NCBI RefSeq assembly: GCF_024868665.1
Contig: NC_079899.1
Span: 1,325,019 to 1,389,018 of the forward strand
Length of the DNA stretch: 64,000 nucleotides
Source of the DNA: Triplophysa rosa
Lineage: Eukaryota > Chordata > Actinopteri > Cypriniformes > Nemacheilidae
Direction: 5' to 3'
Each line of letters begins with the position of its first letter. Position 1 is the first letter of the stretch. Of this stretch, positions 22,164-31,270 are shown piece after piece. Position numbers and translations under genes: made by a program. Below the pieces are notes generated by a model. The model saw only the letters and a program-made list of their open reading frames with translations. It was not told the origin of the DNA and did no database searches.

Positions 22164-24250
22164 AACGTCTCGGTTACGGATTTTACCTCAGTTCGCTGAT
22201 GGAGGGAACGAGACGCTGTGTCGAACCGACAGATTGGGGTTTGTCTTGAGAACATATCATCTTCTGAGTATTTAGAAAAGGCCAATGAAAATTGGCGAAT
22301 GAAATTTGCATGCCGGACTCCTCCCCGGATGTCCGGGTATAAGAGGGAAGCCGGCGTGCTCATTCGGCGTGCTCGAGCATTAAGCATCCAACCATTCATG
22401 AGGATACATCAGACGGAACAGCCCACGGAGGGGGGGTTACCACGTCTGGAGCACTAGGTCCGGTTAGAGCTATGTGGTATATAACTCAACTGTTCCCCGG
22501 CCTAAGGGGGCAGGGCTGCTCTGCCCAGCCTGCCCCCTGGAAGGGTGCTTAGTGATGGATGGAATGCCTATTCTTTACCCGAGGGGAAAGAAGTTAGGTG
22601 GAATAGCCGCTGCTCCCCCCGGTGGGGGAAGGGCTTTAGCAGGCGTACGCCCTAGCGGTTGCTGGTCCTTCCTGTTGCCCTGCAGGACACGGGCTGACAC
22701 CGGTTCTACGCAGAGGTTGTAGAACCTCGCGAAGGTATTGGACGTAGCCCAACCCGCAGCTCTGCAAATGTCTGCCAGAGAGGCGCCCTGAGCCAGTGCC
22801 GAGGCGCCCATCGGCCAGGGGGGAGTTGTTGTCAGAAGCATAAGCTCTGAGAACCAAGTCCGGTTGGGCCAGTAAGGCGCAACTAGTAACACTTGATGCT
22901 CCTCTTCCCTGACCTTGCACAGGGTCTGTGCAATGAGGCTCACTGGGGGGAAGGCATACTTCCGCTTGTCCCACGGCCAGCTGTGCACGAGGGCATCCGT
23001 GCCGAGGGGACCGTCGGTCAGGGAGTACCAAAGCGGACAATGGGTGGAGTCCGGGGAGGCAAACAGGTCCACCTGCGCCTGGCCGAACTGCTCCAATATG
23101 AGCTTAACCGCGTGGGGGTGGAGTCGCCACTCTCCGTGAGGCGTCCACTGACGAGAAAGCAAGTCTGCTGTCTGGTTCAGGTCGCCCAGGATGTGTATGG
23201 CTCGCAGGGAGCTGATCACCTGCTGACTCCAGAGGAGGAGGCGTCGGGCGAGTTGTGTTAGCTGCCGTGAGCGAATGCCACCCTGGTGGTTGATATCCGC
23301 CACGGCAGCTGTGCTGTCTGACCTGACCTGCACGTGCTTGCCCTGCACGAGAGGTAGGAATCTCTTCAGTGCAAGTAGCACAGCCCACAACTCTAGGCAG
23401 TTGATATGCCAATGCAGGCGGGGGCCCGTCCACCGCCCCGACACTGCGTGCCCATTGCACACGGCACCCCAGTCCTGTAGGGAGGCATCCGTCGTCACTA
23501 CGACGTGCCTTGATACCTGCCCTAGGAAGGCCATAGACGACCAGGGGGTCAGGGAGCACCGGCAGAGGGGCGTGATGACCATACGCCTGCTGCCGGTGTG
23601 CCACGCTCTCCAGGGAACCCGACTCTGTAGCCAGTGTTGGAGCGGTCGCATTTGCATCAACCCTAGGGGGACCACCCCCGCCGAGGATGTCATGTGCCCC
23701 AGGAGACTCTGAAATTGTTTCAGGGGGACCGCTGGCTGCCTGAAGTACCTCAGGCAGTGTAACACTGACTGGGCGCGCTCTGTAGTCAGCCGCGCTGTCA
23801 TGGAAACAGAGTCGAGTTCCATACCGAGAAAGGAGATGCTCTGCATGGGGGAGAGCTTGCTCTTTTCCCATTTGACCTGTAGCCCCAACCGATCTAGGTG
23901 CCGGAGCACCAGGTCCCTGTGTGTACACAACAGATCTCGCGAGTGAGCCGAGAAGAGCCAGTCGTCGAGATAGTTTAGTACCCACACACCTCGTTCCCTG
24001 AGGGGAAGGAGGGCGGCTTCCACGACCTTCATAAAGACCCGTGGAGACAGGGACAGACCAAAGGGGAGGACCTTGTACTGAATGCCCGTCCCTCGAACGC
24101 GAACCGTAGAAACGGCCGATGTCGAGGGAGGATCGAGACATGAAAGTACGCATCCTTCAGGTCGATTGCCATGAACCAGTCCTGACACCTGATGATCGTC
24201 AGGATGCGCTTCTGCGTGACCATACTGAAAGGCAGCTTGTGTAGGTGTGT
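22163..24250 (-). mobile_element. DIRS retrotransposon, copy 3 (5'-truncated), left arm
   Basis: The 3' terminal repeat at 22163-22385 (aacgtctcggttacgg start, gtgtcgaaccgacag) is inserted in LINE ORF2. Coding remnants on the minus strand cover RT, RNase H and the last part of the recombinase. The 5' side stops at 24250 inside RT, where a 141-bp satellite begins. Gag and the 5' terminal repeat are missing. Confidence 0.88.
22575..24240 (-). pseudogene. DIRS RT-RNase H fused to recombinase C-terminus
   Basis: RT entry in one frame (QDWFMAIDLKDAYFHV, 24180-24130), a frameshift near 24100, then YKVLPFGLSLSP, LNYLDDWLFSAH (intact polymerase box) and SPMQSISFLGMELDS. RNase H follows: TTDASLQDWGAV, NCLELWAVLLAL, RSDSTAAVADIN, and a C-terminal block ending TWFSEL. 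After LTTTPPWP the frame jumps to GASLADICRAAGWATSNTFARFYNL, the recombinase tail with the nucleophile Tyr. About 250 recombinase codons, including the Arg and HxxR motifs, are deleted. The long opposite-frame ORFs here are shadows. Mirror copy at 31955-33620. Confidence 0.88.
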
Positions 24251-24253
24251 AGG

Positions 24254-24930
24254 ACTAAAGAAAAATTATTTCTAATAAGTTGAAAAAATTGATGGTTGGT
24301 TTCTATAAGGGACATGCCACACTATATGCACACCATATATGGATTTATTTTAATGTAGCATTTTGGAGAAATACACATTTTTCCACTTCATACGACTATA
24401 GAAACATTATTTCTAATAAGTAGAAAAAACTGATGGTGGATTTCAGTAGAGGGGATTGCACACTATATGCATAGCAAATATGGACTTAATTTACTTTATC
24501 ATTTTGGAGAAATACATATTTTTCAACTTTGAAAGCCTATAGAAACATTATTTCTAATAAATAGAAAAAATTGATGATGGATTTCTATAGGGGACATCCC
24601 ACACTATATGCACAGCATATATGAATTTATTTTACTGTAGCATTTTGGAGAAATGCACATATTTTAACTTTGAAAGTCTATAGAAACATTGTTTCCAATA
24701 AGTAGAAAAAACTGATGGTCCATTTCAGTAGTAGGCATGCCACACTATATGCATACCAAATATGAATTCATTTTACTGTATCATTTTGGAGAAATACACA
24801 TTTTTCAAGTTTGAAAGCCTATAGAAACATAATTTCTAATAAGTAGAAAAAAATGATGGTGGGTTTCTGTAGGGGACATCCCACACTATATGCACACCAT
24901 ATATGGATTTATTTTACTGTAGCGTTTTTT
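24254..24930. repeat. ~141-bp satellite, five units
   Basis: atttctaataag recurs near 24268, 24408, 24549, 24690 and 24832. Each unit also contains cacactatatgca and cattttggagaaat. Units differ by roughly 10-15%. The block joins a truncated DIRS on one side and the three-ORF cassette on the other. Mirror at 31265-31941. Confidence 0.9.
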
Positions 24931-25536
24931 GATAGGTCTCGAGTTGTAACCCTCTACAGCGCTGACAAAAAAGGCGAATACGTACCTGGACAAGACACCT
25001 GCGTGGCGTTCCCTGACAAGGACTGGACGTTGTTTTACAACTACGTCTAGAAGGATTTAAACGACAGTCGCGAAGAACCTTTGTACATCGCAGAGTGGGA
25101 CTCGGTAACGCCCAACGGTCGTTACCGTGTGGTCGGCGATCATTCTAAAAAGAAACACCATGACTGCGTTTACTTTTTCTTCTGCAAAGACAACACAAAG
25201 CTTCGCGATCGCACCGGGGCTATCCTGCACAACGAACATCACGAGATGTACGAGATGCAATTTTTGTTCAAATGGGCTGACCTTTATGCCCTGGAGACCC
25301 TTTTTTCCAACATCAACAGAATGATCAATTGGTGCGATTTGCGCGATGGGTATTCCAGAGTTAAAGTGCAGCTGTTCCACCCCGAGAAGTGCGCGCGCAG
25401 CCAGTGGGCCGTCGGACCGTCCCCACCCATTTACTATAGCCATTATAAAATCAGTAGACAGAGCCTCTCCCGCAACAATGTCTCAAGACTACGCTTCAGA
25501 AAACATCATCGACTATTCTCTCCACACCGTTCCTGA
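24925..25536 (+). pseudogene. Cassette ORF A, unrecognised, one in-frame stop
   Basis: An open frame starts at the satellite edge (FFDRSRVVTLYSADKKG), meets TAG at 25048-25050, and continues in the same frame through LYIAEWDSVTPNGRYRVVG, a His/Lys-rich HSKKKHHDCVYFFFC, WADLYALETLFSNINRM and WAVGPSPPIYY to 25536. I do not recognise the family. The start is not visible and may have been lost at the satellite joint. Its last 59 bp overlap ORF B in another frame. Base composition and codon use (many GC-ending codons) differ from the AT-rich surroundings. The single stop suggests recent decay, a sequence error or a mis-set start. Confidence 0.5.
25444..25450 (+). promoter_or_regulatory. TATA-like element before ORF B
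   Basis: tataaaa lies 28 bp before the ORF B ATG, within the end of ORF A. The spacing suits a start site very close to the ATG. Position alone is weak evidence. Confidence 0.2.
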
Positions 25537-26149
25537 CGCTCGCGATGACAACGCGGTACACCACATACACATACACGATCCTGCAGAATCGTCCGGGTCC
25601 CTAATGGAAGTGGGCGATACTCCGATCGATATCACAGACGGATTCTTCACGGACCTCGGCTACAACGTCATTAAAGGCGTGGTCACTGTGGTACTACAGC
25701 ACATCATCAATGTCAAGCTCAAAGAAGAGTGTCTGGGGTGCAAAATAGATCACCCGAGCCAGATGCAGCATTCCTGTCTGTTTGAACCTACATCGTACTA
25801 TTTTGCATCACACTTTTTAGAGTTCAGCCGCAAGCTGTTTAAAGACAAACTTTACCACCTCGCCGCATCCGCTCTACAACGCTGCGGGTTTAAGGCAGAT
25901 ACTCGCGCAATACAAGGAGCCGCGTGTGCCATTTACTACGAACTGAAAGACGAGCCATACATCGTCGCAAAGCTAGAAGAAATCCGACAGAGTCTTCTGA
26001 ACAGCGACACCGACAAGGTTTTCTGCGATCGTCAATACCTGGTATTCCCAAACGGATTCAGACAAAGACGTCCGAAGCGTCAGCACAGATGCAAGCAAAG
26101 CCTGAACAAGACAAGATGGGAAGCAGCTGCAGCGGCCAAAATATCATAG
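25478..26149 (+). CDS. Cassette ORF B, unrecognised Cys/His protein (223 aa)
   Basis: I chose the ATG at 25478 (aacaatgtc, start MSQDYASENIIDYS) over the upstream frame, which overlaps ORF A. The protein has an acidic/His-rich N-terminus (HHIHIHDP), then around residues 84-101 the cluster CLGCKIDHPSQMQHSC (C-x2-C-x3-H-x5-H-x-C), which could bind zinc. A helical middle follows (FLEFSRKLFKDKLYHLAASAL), then a basic C-terminal tail (RQRRPKRQHRCK). No function is known to me. Small proteins with a GCxxxHPSQxxHxC-like signature seem familiar from aquatic-animal genomes, but I cannot name a family. It overlaps ORF A and ORF C. The overlaps resemble virus-derived or compact mobile-element genes; this is inference. 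An identical copy is at 30046-30717. Confidence 0.55.
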   Translation: MSQDYASENIIDYSLHTVPDARDDNAVHHIHIHDPAESSGSLMEVGDTPIDITDGFFTDLGYNVIKGVVTVVLQHIINVKLKEECLGCKIDHPSQMQHSCLFEPTSYYFASHFLEFSRKLFKDKLYHLAASALQRCGFKADTRAIQGAACAIYYELKDEPYIVAKLEEIRQSLLNSDTDKVFCDRQYLVFPNGFRQRRPKRQHRCKQSLNKTRWEAAAAAKIS

Positions 26150-26540
26150 CTCCCATTTTTAAACAGCATTACAAAAGACAGATGGTGGACCTGATGCTTA
26201 AATTAATCAACGCGTCTTGCGATTCAGAAAACGATTGCTATGCGGATAGCGTTCGTCTTTCAAATCTCAAGAAAAATATGTTCACGGTGAAAGGACTGTC
26301 AAAGTCCTGTCATTTCGTGGGCGAAATGATCAGCTTCTGCACAATTGGTCAAGAGCCTATCTGCGTGAGCGTCAGCAAAGTTTTGGACATAGTGTCTGAA
26401 TGTAGCGACGAGCTAGATGTTAAAGAGATCATGTGCATGTGCACGTACGTAACAGAGCTGTGCGTGGCCCTGATTTCAAAAAATGAGAAACACAACGTTG
26501 GTAAAATTGTTGAAACCCTGGTCGACTACATCTGTCGGGA
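26116..26540 (+). CDS. Cassette ORF C, possible Bcl-2-like fold (partial)
   Basis: The ATG at 26116 lies inside the end of ORF B (34-bp overlap, different frame). The protein is helical and Cys-rich: IIAPIFKQHYKRQMVDLMLK, SCHFVGEMISF, CMCTYVTELCVALISKNEK, then NVGKIVETLVDYIC. The last part resembles the BH1 region of Bcl-2 proteins (Asn-x-Gly-Arg/Lys-Ile-Val after an amphipathic helix). The length so far (~142 aa) is in range for small viral Bcl-2 homologues. The frame runs on into LTR-like DNA near 26546, so the natural C-terminus is probably lost. The fold assignment rests on one short motif and is tentative. Mirror copy at 29655-30079. Confidence 0.4.
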
Positions 26541-26545
26541 CCTGA

Positions 26546-27275
26546 GGGTTGCACTGTTTTATTGTCTCTTTGTGTGTGTGCTGAGCTGGCTGCGGTTGTC
26601 TTGGCAACCGCACACGCTTACTGTCGGCGTGTATGTGTGTTTATGAGTATCACCTGTCGCTTTGCATCTAACCTCATTAGTCTGTGTTCTCACCTGGTGG
26701 TCATTAACTCAGTCTATTTATTTTCGGTCACTTTCTCACTTCCCTTGTACGTTCGTTGCATACAGTCGCCGTACCGTGAGTTGTAGTGTTTAACTACTCC
26801 TTGTCTTGCCCTTGTTACTCAGTGTTTTCTTGTCGTGTCGTGTCGTGTGGATGTTCGTGTTTTGGATACCTTTCCGTGTGGATTCCTGTTCTGTGCTCTT
26901 CGTGTCAATTCTCCCTACGCCCATAGGACTGCTTTCACCACTGCACCACCGGTAGTCGACCTCATCTTCGCTGCTGGCCACGGACTGCCTGTTCCACCTC
27001 AAAGGTGGTTGCTGCTCGCTCTGCTCTCGGCTGCCTGCTGTTCCCGATCTCATTTCTGCTGCCAGCTTACGTCATCTCAGCCGCCGTCCCGCTCGTACCA
27101 CTGCTGACGCTGCCGTATACCGGGTTCTCCGGTTGGCCTTGTTGTCAGCGAGGACGGTTGGACTCTTACCATTGCAAAGACCTTTTTGAACTCTCTCAGT
27201 GCCCTTTGTGGTTCCTTCTGCTAATAAACTGTGTTACCCCGCAATTGGATCTGTGTGTTTCTCTCTCGTGACAAC
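26546..27275 (+). mobile_element. Solo-LTR-like sequence (~730 bp), left arm
   Basis: Non-coding and pyrimidine-rich, with a polyadenylation signal aataaa near 27221 followed by ctgtgttaccccgc and a ctctctcgtgaca end, the form of a fish gypsy LTR 3' end. The 5' edge is uncertain: ORF C runs into it. No internal region or partner LTR is adjacent. Mirror at 28920-29649. Confidence 0.5.
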
Positions 27276-27302
27276 ATTCTCGACAAGAGCCTAATGTCCT
27301 GC

Positions 27303-27863
27303 TGTAACGGTTTCAGCACCACCGGCCACGCCCCCCATGTCGTCACCGCCAGCTCGCTTCACCCGTTCCCTCTCCCCGGAGTTCTGAACTCAGTTTCCCA
27401 GCATGCACCGCACATCCACCATTTTTGATTAGTCCACACCTGCATCACATCATCAGGATTCTATTTAAGTTTGCACCTTTTTGTTCTTCCCTGTTCAGTC
27501 TTGTTGTCTTCACTGCAATTCTTTACCCCGATAAGTATACTTACCTGTTTTTGAAATACTTACCTGTTTTTGGATATTCCTGTTTTTGAAATACTTACCT
27601 GTTTTTGGATATTCCTGTTTTTGAAATACTTACCTGTTTTTGGATATTCCTGTTTTTGAAATACTTACCTGTTTTTGGATATTCCCGTTTTTGAAATACT
27701 TGCCTGTTTTGGGATATTCCCGTTTTTTGAAATACTTGCCTGTTTTGGGATATTCCCGTTTTTTGAAATACTTGCCTGTTTTGGGATATTCCCGTTTTTT
27801 TTAAATAAACTCCTTTTTCTTATCTACCTCCGTGGTGTGCTCTCGTCTACCAGAACCCTGACA
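27303..27863 (+). mobile_element. Gypsy-like LTR (561 bp), left arm
   Basis: Starts tgtaacggtttcagc and ends agaaccctgaca, with a TATA-like ctatttaag (27461) and aataaa (27803). It is followed by a primer-site-length spacer and a gag ATG, so it acts as a 5' LTR. It contains a 35-bp minisatellite. The right-arm LTR (28280-28840) is the same length but differs in the minisatellite. Confidence 0.75.
27545..27800. repeat. 35-bp minisatellite inside the LTR, left version
   Basis: About seven units of gaaatacttacctgttt plus tggatattcctgttttt. The distal units change to cttgcctgttttggg and attcccg. The mirror array (28335-28600) lacks these variants and has its own (ggaagtatttcaaaaaa). Confidence 0.9.
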
Positions 27864-27882
27864 GTAGACTGAACCGCACACC

Positions 27883-28040
27883 ATGACCACACCACAGACT
27901 TCTCCCGGTCCTTCACCTCCAGCTCCCTCTGATCCCCTCTCTGAACTGGTCACCCTACTCCGGAACCAACCCGCACCTGCACTCCTTCCGTCTAACCCAC
28001 CATCGGCGTCTAGTCCCATGGCTAATCACACTGCTCTCTA
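27883..28040 (+). pseudogene. Gypsy gag N-terminus, truncated at the palindrome centre
   Basis: ATG at 27883; MTTPQTSPGPSPPAPSDP then LSELVTLLRNQPAPALLPSN, a proline-rich gag start of fish gypsy type. After PSNPP the frame reads SASSPMANHTAL and stops, already in the spacer. The rest of gag and all of pol are missing. The mirror copy (28262 downwards, minus) diverges after SNPP. Confidence 0.6.
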
Positions 28041-28141
28041 ACACCACCATTAACTTCAAGTACGGAGATGGAGGAGAAACTGGAGAGACGAATTCGCGCG
28101 GTAGGGATGGCTGACACCTTCTCCCCGACTCCAATCATTGT
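28004..28141. other. Spacer at the centre of the inverted duplication
   Basis: 138 bp not shared as reverse complement. The plus-strand frame from 28072 (MEEKLERRIRAVGMADTF) looks like a short coiled-coil piece of another gag. So the centre is itself a joint of retrotransposon fragments. Confidence 0.8.
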
Positions 28142-28279
28142 ATGGTGGGTTAGACGGAAGGAGTGCAGGTGCGGGTTGGTTCCGGAGTAGGGTGACCAGT
28201 TCAGAGAGGGGATCAGAGGGAGCTGGAGGTGAAGGACCGGGAGAAGTCTGTGGTGTGGTCATGGTGTGGGTTCAGTCTA

Positions 28280-28840
28280 TGTCAGGGTTCTGGTAGACGG
28301 AGAGCACACCACGGAGGTAGATAAGAAAAAGGAGTTTATTTCAAAAAAGGAATATCCAAAACAGGAAGTATTTCAAAAAAGGAATATCCAAAAACAGGAA
28401 GTATTTCAAAAAAGGAATATCCCAGGAAGACAGGTATCCAAAAACAAGTATTTCAAAAACGGAATATCCAAAAACAGGTAAGTATTTCAAAAACAGGAAT
28501 ATCCAAAAACAGGTAAGTATTTCAAAAACAGGAATATCCAAAAACAGGTAAGTATTTCAAAAACAGGAATATCCAAAAACAGGTAAGTATTTCAAAAACA
28601 GGTAAGTATACTTATCGGGGTAAAGAATTGCAGTGAAGACAACAAGACTGAACAGGGAAGAACAAAAAGGTGCAAACTTAAATAGAATCCTGATGTGATG
28701 CAGGTGTGGACTAATCAAAAATGGTGGATGTGCGGTGCATGCTGGGAAACTGAGTTCAGAACTCCGGAGAGAGGGAATGGGTGAAGCGAGCTGGCGGTGA
28801 CGACATGGGGGGCGTGGCCGGTGGTGCTGAAACCGTTACA
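28280..28840 (-). mobile_element. Gypsy-like LTR (561 bp), right arm
   Basis: Minus-strand start tgtaacggtttcagc at 28840, end ccctgaca at 28280. It is followed inward (lower coordinates) by the gag start at 28262. Upstream (28841-28873) lies a purine-rich tract (ggaggagggggtac) of the kind that precedes a 3' LTR, and beyond it a further 19-bp LTR start (28892-28874). One LTR therefore has 3'-LTR features on one side and 5'-LTR features on the other. Confidence 0.75.
28335..28600. repeat. 35-bp minisatellite inside the LTR, right version
   Basis: Units of aaaacaggtaagtatttc with ggaatatccaaa. Those nearest the centre are changed to ggaagtatttcaaaaaagg and include an irregular aggaagacaggtat unit near 28433. 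Unit order differs from the left array. Confidence 0.9.
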
Positions 28841-28919
28841 GTACCCCCTCCTCCATGGTCCTCTCCAGCGGACTGGTGCTGAAACCGTTACAGCAGGACA
28901 TTAGGCTCTTGTCGAGAAT

Positions 28920-29649
28920 GTTGTCACGAGAGAGAAACACACAGATCCAATTGCGGGGTAACACAGTTTATTAGCAGAAGGAACCACAAAGGGCACTGAG
29001 AGAGTTCAAAAAGGTCTTTGCAATGGTAAGAGTCCAACCGTCCTCGCTGACAACAAGGCCAACCGGAGAACCCGGTATACGGCAGCGTCAGCAGTGGTAC
29101 GAGCGGGACGGCGGCTGAGATGACGTAAGCTGGCAGCAGAAATGAGATCGGGAACAGCAGGCAGCCGAGAGCAGAGCGAGCAGCAACCACCTTTGAGGTG
29201 GAACAGGCAGTCCGTGGCCAGCAGCGAAGATGAGGTCGACTACCGGTGGTGCAGTGGTGAAAGCAGTCCTATGGGCGTAGGGAGAATTGACACGAAGAGC
29301 ACAGAACAGGAATCCACACGGAAAGGTATCCAAAACACGAACATCCACACGACACGACACGACAAGAAAACACTGAGTAACAAGGGCAAGACAAGGAGTA
29401 GTTAAACACTACAACTCACGGTACGGCGACTGTATGCAACGAACGTACAAGGGAAGTGAGAAAGTGACCGAAAATAAATAGACTGAGTTAATGACCACCA
29501 GGTGAGAACACAGACTAATGAGGTTAGATGCAAAGCGACAGGTGATACTCATAAACACACATACACGCCGACAGTAAGCGTGTGCGGTTGCCAAGACAAC
29601 CGCAGCCAGCTCAGCACACACACAAAGAGACAATAAAACAGTGCAACCC
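28920..29649 (-). mobile_element. Solo-LTR-like sequence, right arm
   Basis: Reverse complement of 26546-27275 with no difference noticed in the translated frames. The same limits apply as for the left copy. Confidence 0.5.
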
Positions 29650-29654
29650 TCAGG

Positions 29655-30079
29655 TCCCGACAGATGTAGTCGACCAGGGTTTCAACAATTTTACCAACGT
29701 TGTGTTTCTCATTTTTTGAAATCAGGGCCACGCACAGCTCTGTTACGTACGTGCACATGCACATGATCTCTTTAACATCTAGCTCGTCGCTACATTCAGA
29801 CACTATGTCCAAAACTTTGCTGACGCTCACGCAGATAGGCTCTTGACCAATTGTGCAGAAGCTGATCATTTCGCCCACGAAATGACAGGACTTTGACAGT
29901 CCTTTCACCGTGAACATATTTTTCTTGAGATTTGAAAGACGAACGCTATCCGCATAGCAATCGTTTTCTGAATCGCAAGACGCGTTGATTAATTTAAGCA
30001 TCAGGTCCACCATCTGTCTTTTGTAATGCTGTTTAAAAATGGGAGCTATGATATTTTGGCCGCTGCAGCTGCTTCCCAT
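29655..30079 (-). CDS. Cassette ORF C, right-arm copy
   Basis: Identical translation to 26116-26540, including the NVGKIV motif and the overlap with ORF B. It again runs into the LTR-like block. See the left copy for the tentative Bcl-2-like reading. Confidence 0.4.
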
Positions 30080-30717
30080 CTTGTCTTGTTCAGGCTTTGC
30101 TTGCATCTGTGCTGACGCTTCGGACGTCTTTGTCTGAATCCGTTTGGGAATACCAGGTATTGACGATCGCAGAAAACCTTGTCGGTGTCGCTGTTCAGAA
30201 GACTCTGTCGGATTTCTTCTAGCTTTGCGACGATGTATGGCTCGTCTTTCAGTTCGTAGTAAATGGCACACGCGGCTCCTTGTATTGCGCGAGTATCTGC
30301 CTTAAACCCGCAGCGTTGTAGAGCGGATGCGGCGAGGTGGTAAAGTTTGTCTTTAAACAGCTTGCGGCTGAACTCTAAAAAGTGTGATGCAAAATAGTAC
30401 GATGTAGGTTCAAACAGACAGGAATGCTGCATCTGGCTCGGGTGATCTATTTTGCACCCCAGACACTCTTCTTTGAGCTTGACATTGATGATGTGCTGTA
30501 GTACCACTGTGACCACGCCTTTAATGACGTTGTAGCCGAGGTCCGTGAAGAATCCGTCTGTGATATCGATCGGAGTATCGCCCACTTCCATTAGGGACCC
30601 GGACGATTCTGCAGGATCGTGTATGTGTATGTGGTGTACCGCGTTGTCATCGCGAGCGTCAGGAACGGTGTGGAGAGAATAGTCGATGATGTTTTCTGAA
30701 GCGTAGTCTTGAGACAT
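30046..30717 (-). CDS. Cassette ORF B, right-arm copy
   Basis: Identical translation to 25478-26149 (223 aa, Cys/His cluster at residues 84-101). Perfect identity of both copies over 672 bp means very recent duplication, gene conversion or an assembly duplicate, and says nothing about selection. Confidence 0.55.
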   Translation of the reverse strand: MSQDYASENIIDYSLHTVPDARDDNAVHHIHIHDPAESSGSLMEVGDTPIDITDGFFTDLGYNVIKGVVTVVLQHIINVKLKEECLGCKIDHPSQMQHSCLFEPTSYYFASHFLEFSRKLFKDKLYHLAASALQRCGFKADTRAIQGAACAIYYELKDEPYIVAKLEEIRQSLLNSDTDKVFCDRQYLVFPNGFRQRRPKRQHRCKQSLNKTRWEAAAAAKIS

Positions 30718-31270
30718 TGTTGCGGGAGAGGCTCTGTCTACTGATTTTATAATGGCTATAGTAAATGGGTGGGGACGGTCCGACGGCCCACTGGCTGCGC
30801 GCGCACTTCTCGGGGTGGAACAGCTGCACTTTAACTCTGGAATACCCATCGCGCAAATCGCACCAATTGATCATTCTGTTGATGTTGGAAAAAAGGGTCT
30901 CCAGGGCATAAAGGTCAGCCCATTTGAACAAAAATTGCATCTCGTACATCTCGTGATGTTCGTTGTGCAGGATAGCCCCGGTGCGATCGCGAAGCTTTGT
31001 GTTGTCTTTGCAGAAGAAAAAGTAAACGCAGTCATGGTGTTTCTTTTTAGAATGATCGCCGACCACACGGTAACGACCGTTGGGCGTTACCGAGTCCCAC
31101 TCTGCGATGTACAAAGGTTCTTCGCGACTGTCGTTTAAATCCTTCTAGACGTAGTTGTAAAACAACGTCCAGTCCTTGTCAGGGAACGCCACGCAGGTGT
31201 CTTGTCCAGGTACGTATTCGCCTTTTTTGTCAGCGCTGTAGAGGGTTACAACTCGAGACCTATCAAAAAA
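30659..31270 (-). pseudogene. Cassette ORF A, right-arm copy, same in-frame stop
   Basis: Mirror of 24925-25536. The TAG is also present here (31145-31147), so the stop predates the duplication or is a shared base call. Confidence 0.5.

Larger units (their letters stand above)
17058..28003. repeat. Left arm of ~22-kb inverted duplication
   Basis: Every ORF and repeat here recurs as reverse complement on the right with coordinates summing to 56195 (out to 17058/39137). Inside 27303 the sum drops to 56145 because of a 52-bp segment, and small indels, present only on the right. Differences seen outside the centre are few: near 21638, 21912, 22987, 22991, 23654 and 23665. Confidence 0.97.

Noticed and set aside
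23104..24153. Second long minus-strand frame (349 codons) and its mirror at 32042-33091
   Set aside because: It is the +1 shadow of the GC-rich DIRS RT-RNase H frame, which carries the conserved motifs.
26562..27428. Short plus-strand frames in the LTR-like blocks
   Set aside because: Leu/Val/Cys-rich frames in a non-coding LTR-like stretch with a polyadenylation signal; no domain.
30752..31138. 128-codon frame opposite ORF A (and 25057-25443)
   Set aside because: Antisense to ORFs A and B, which have ordered overlaps and a better start context; no motif seen.
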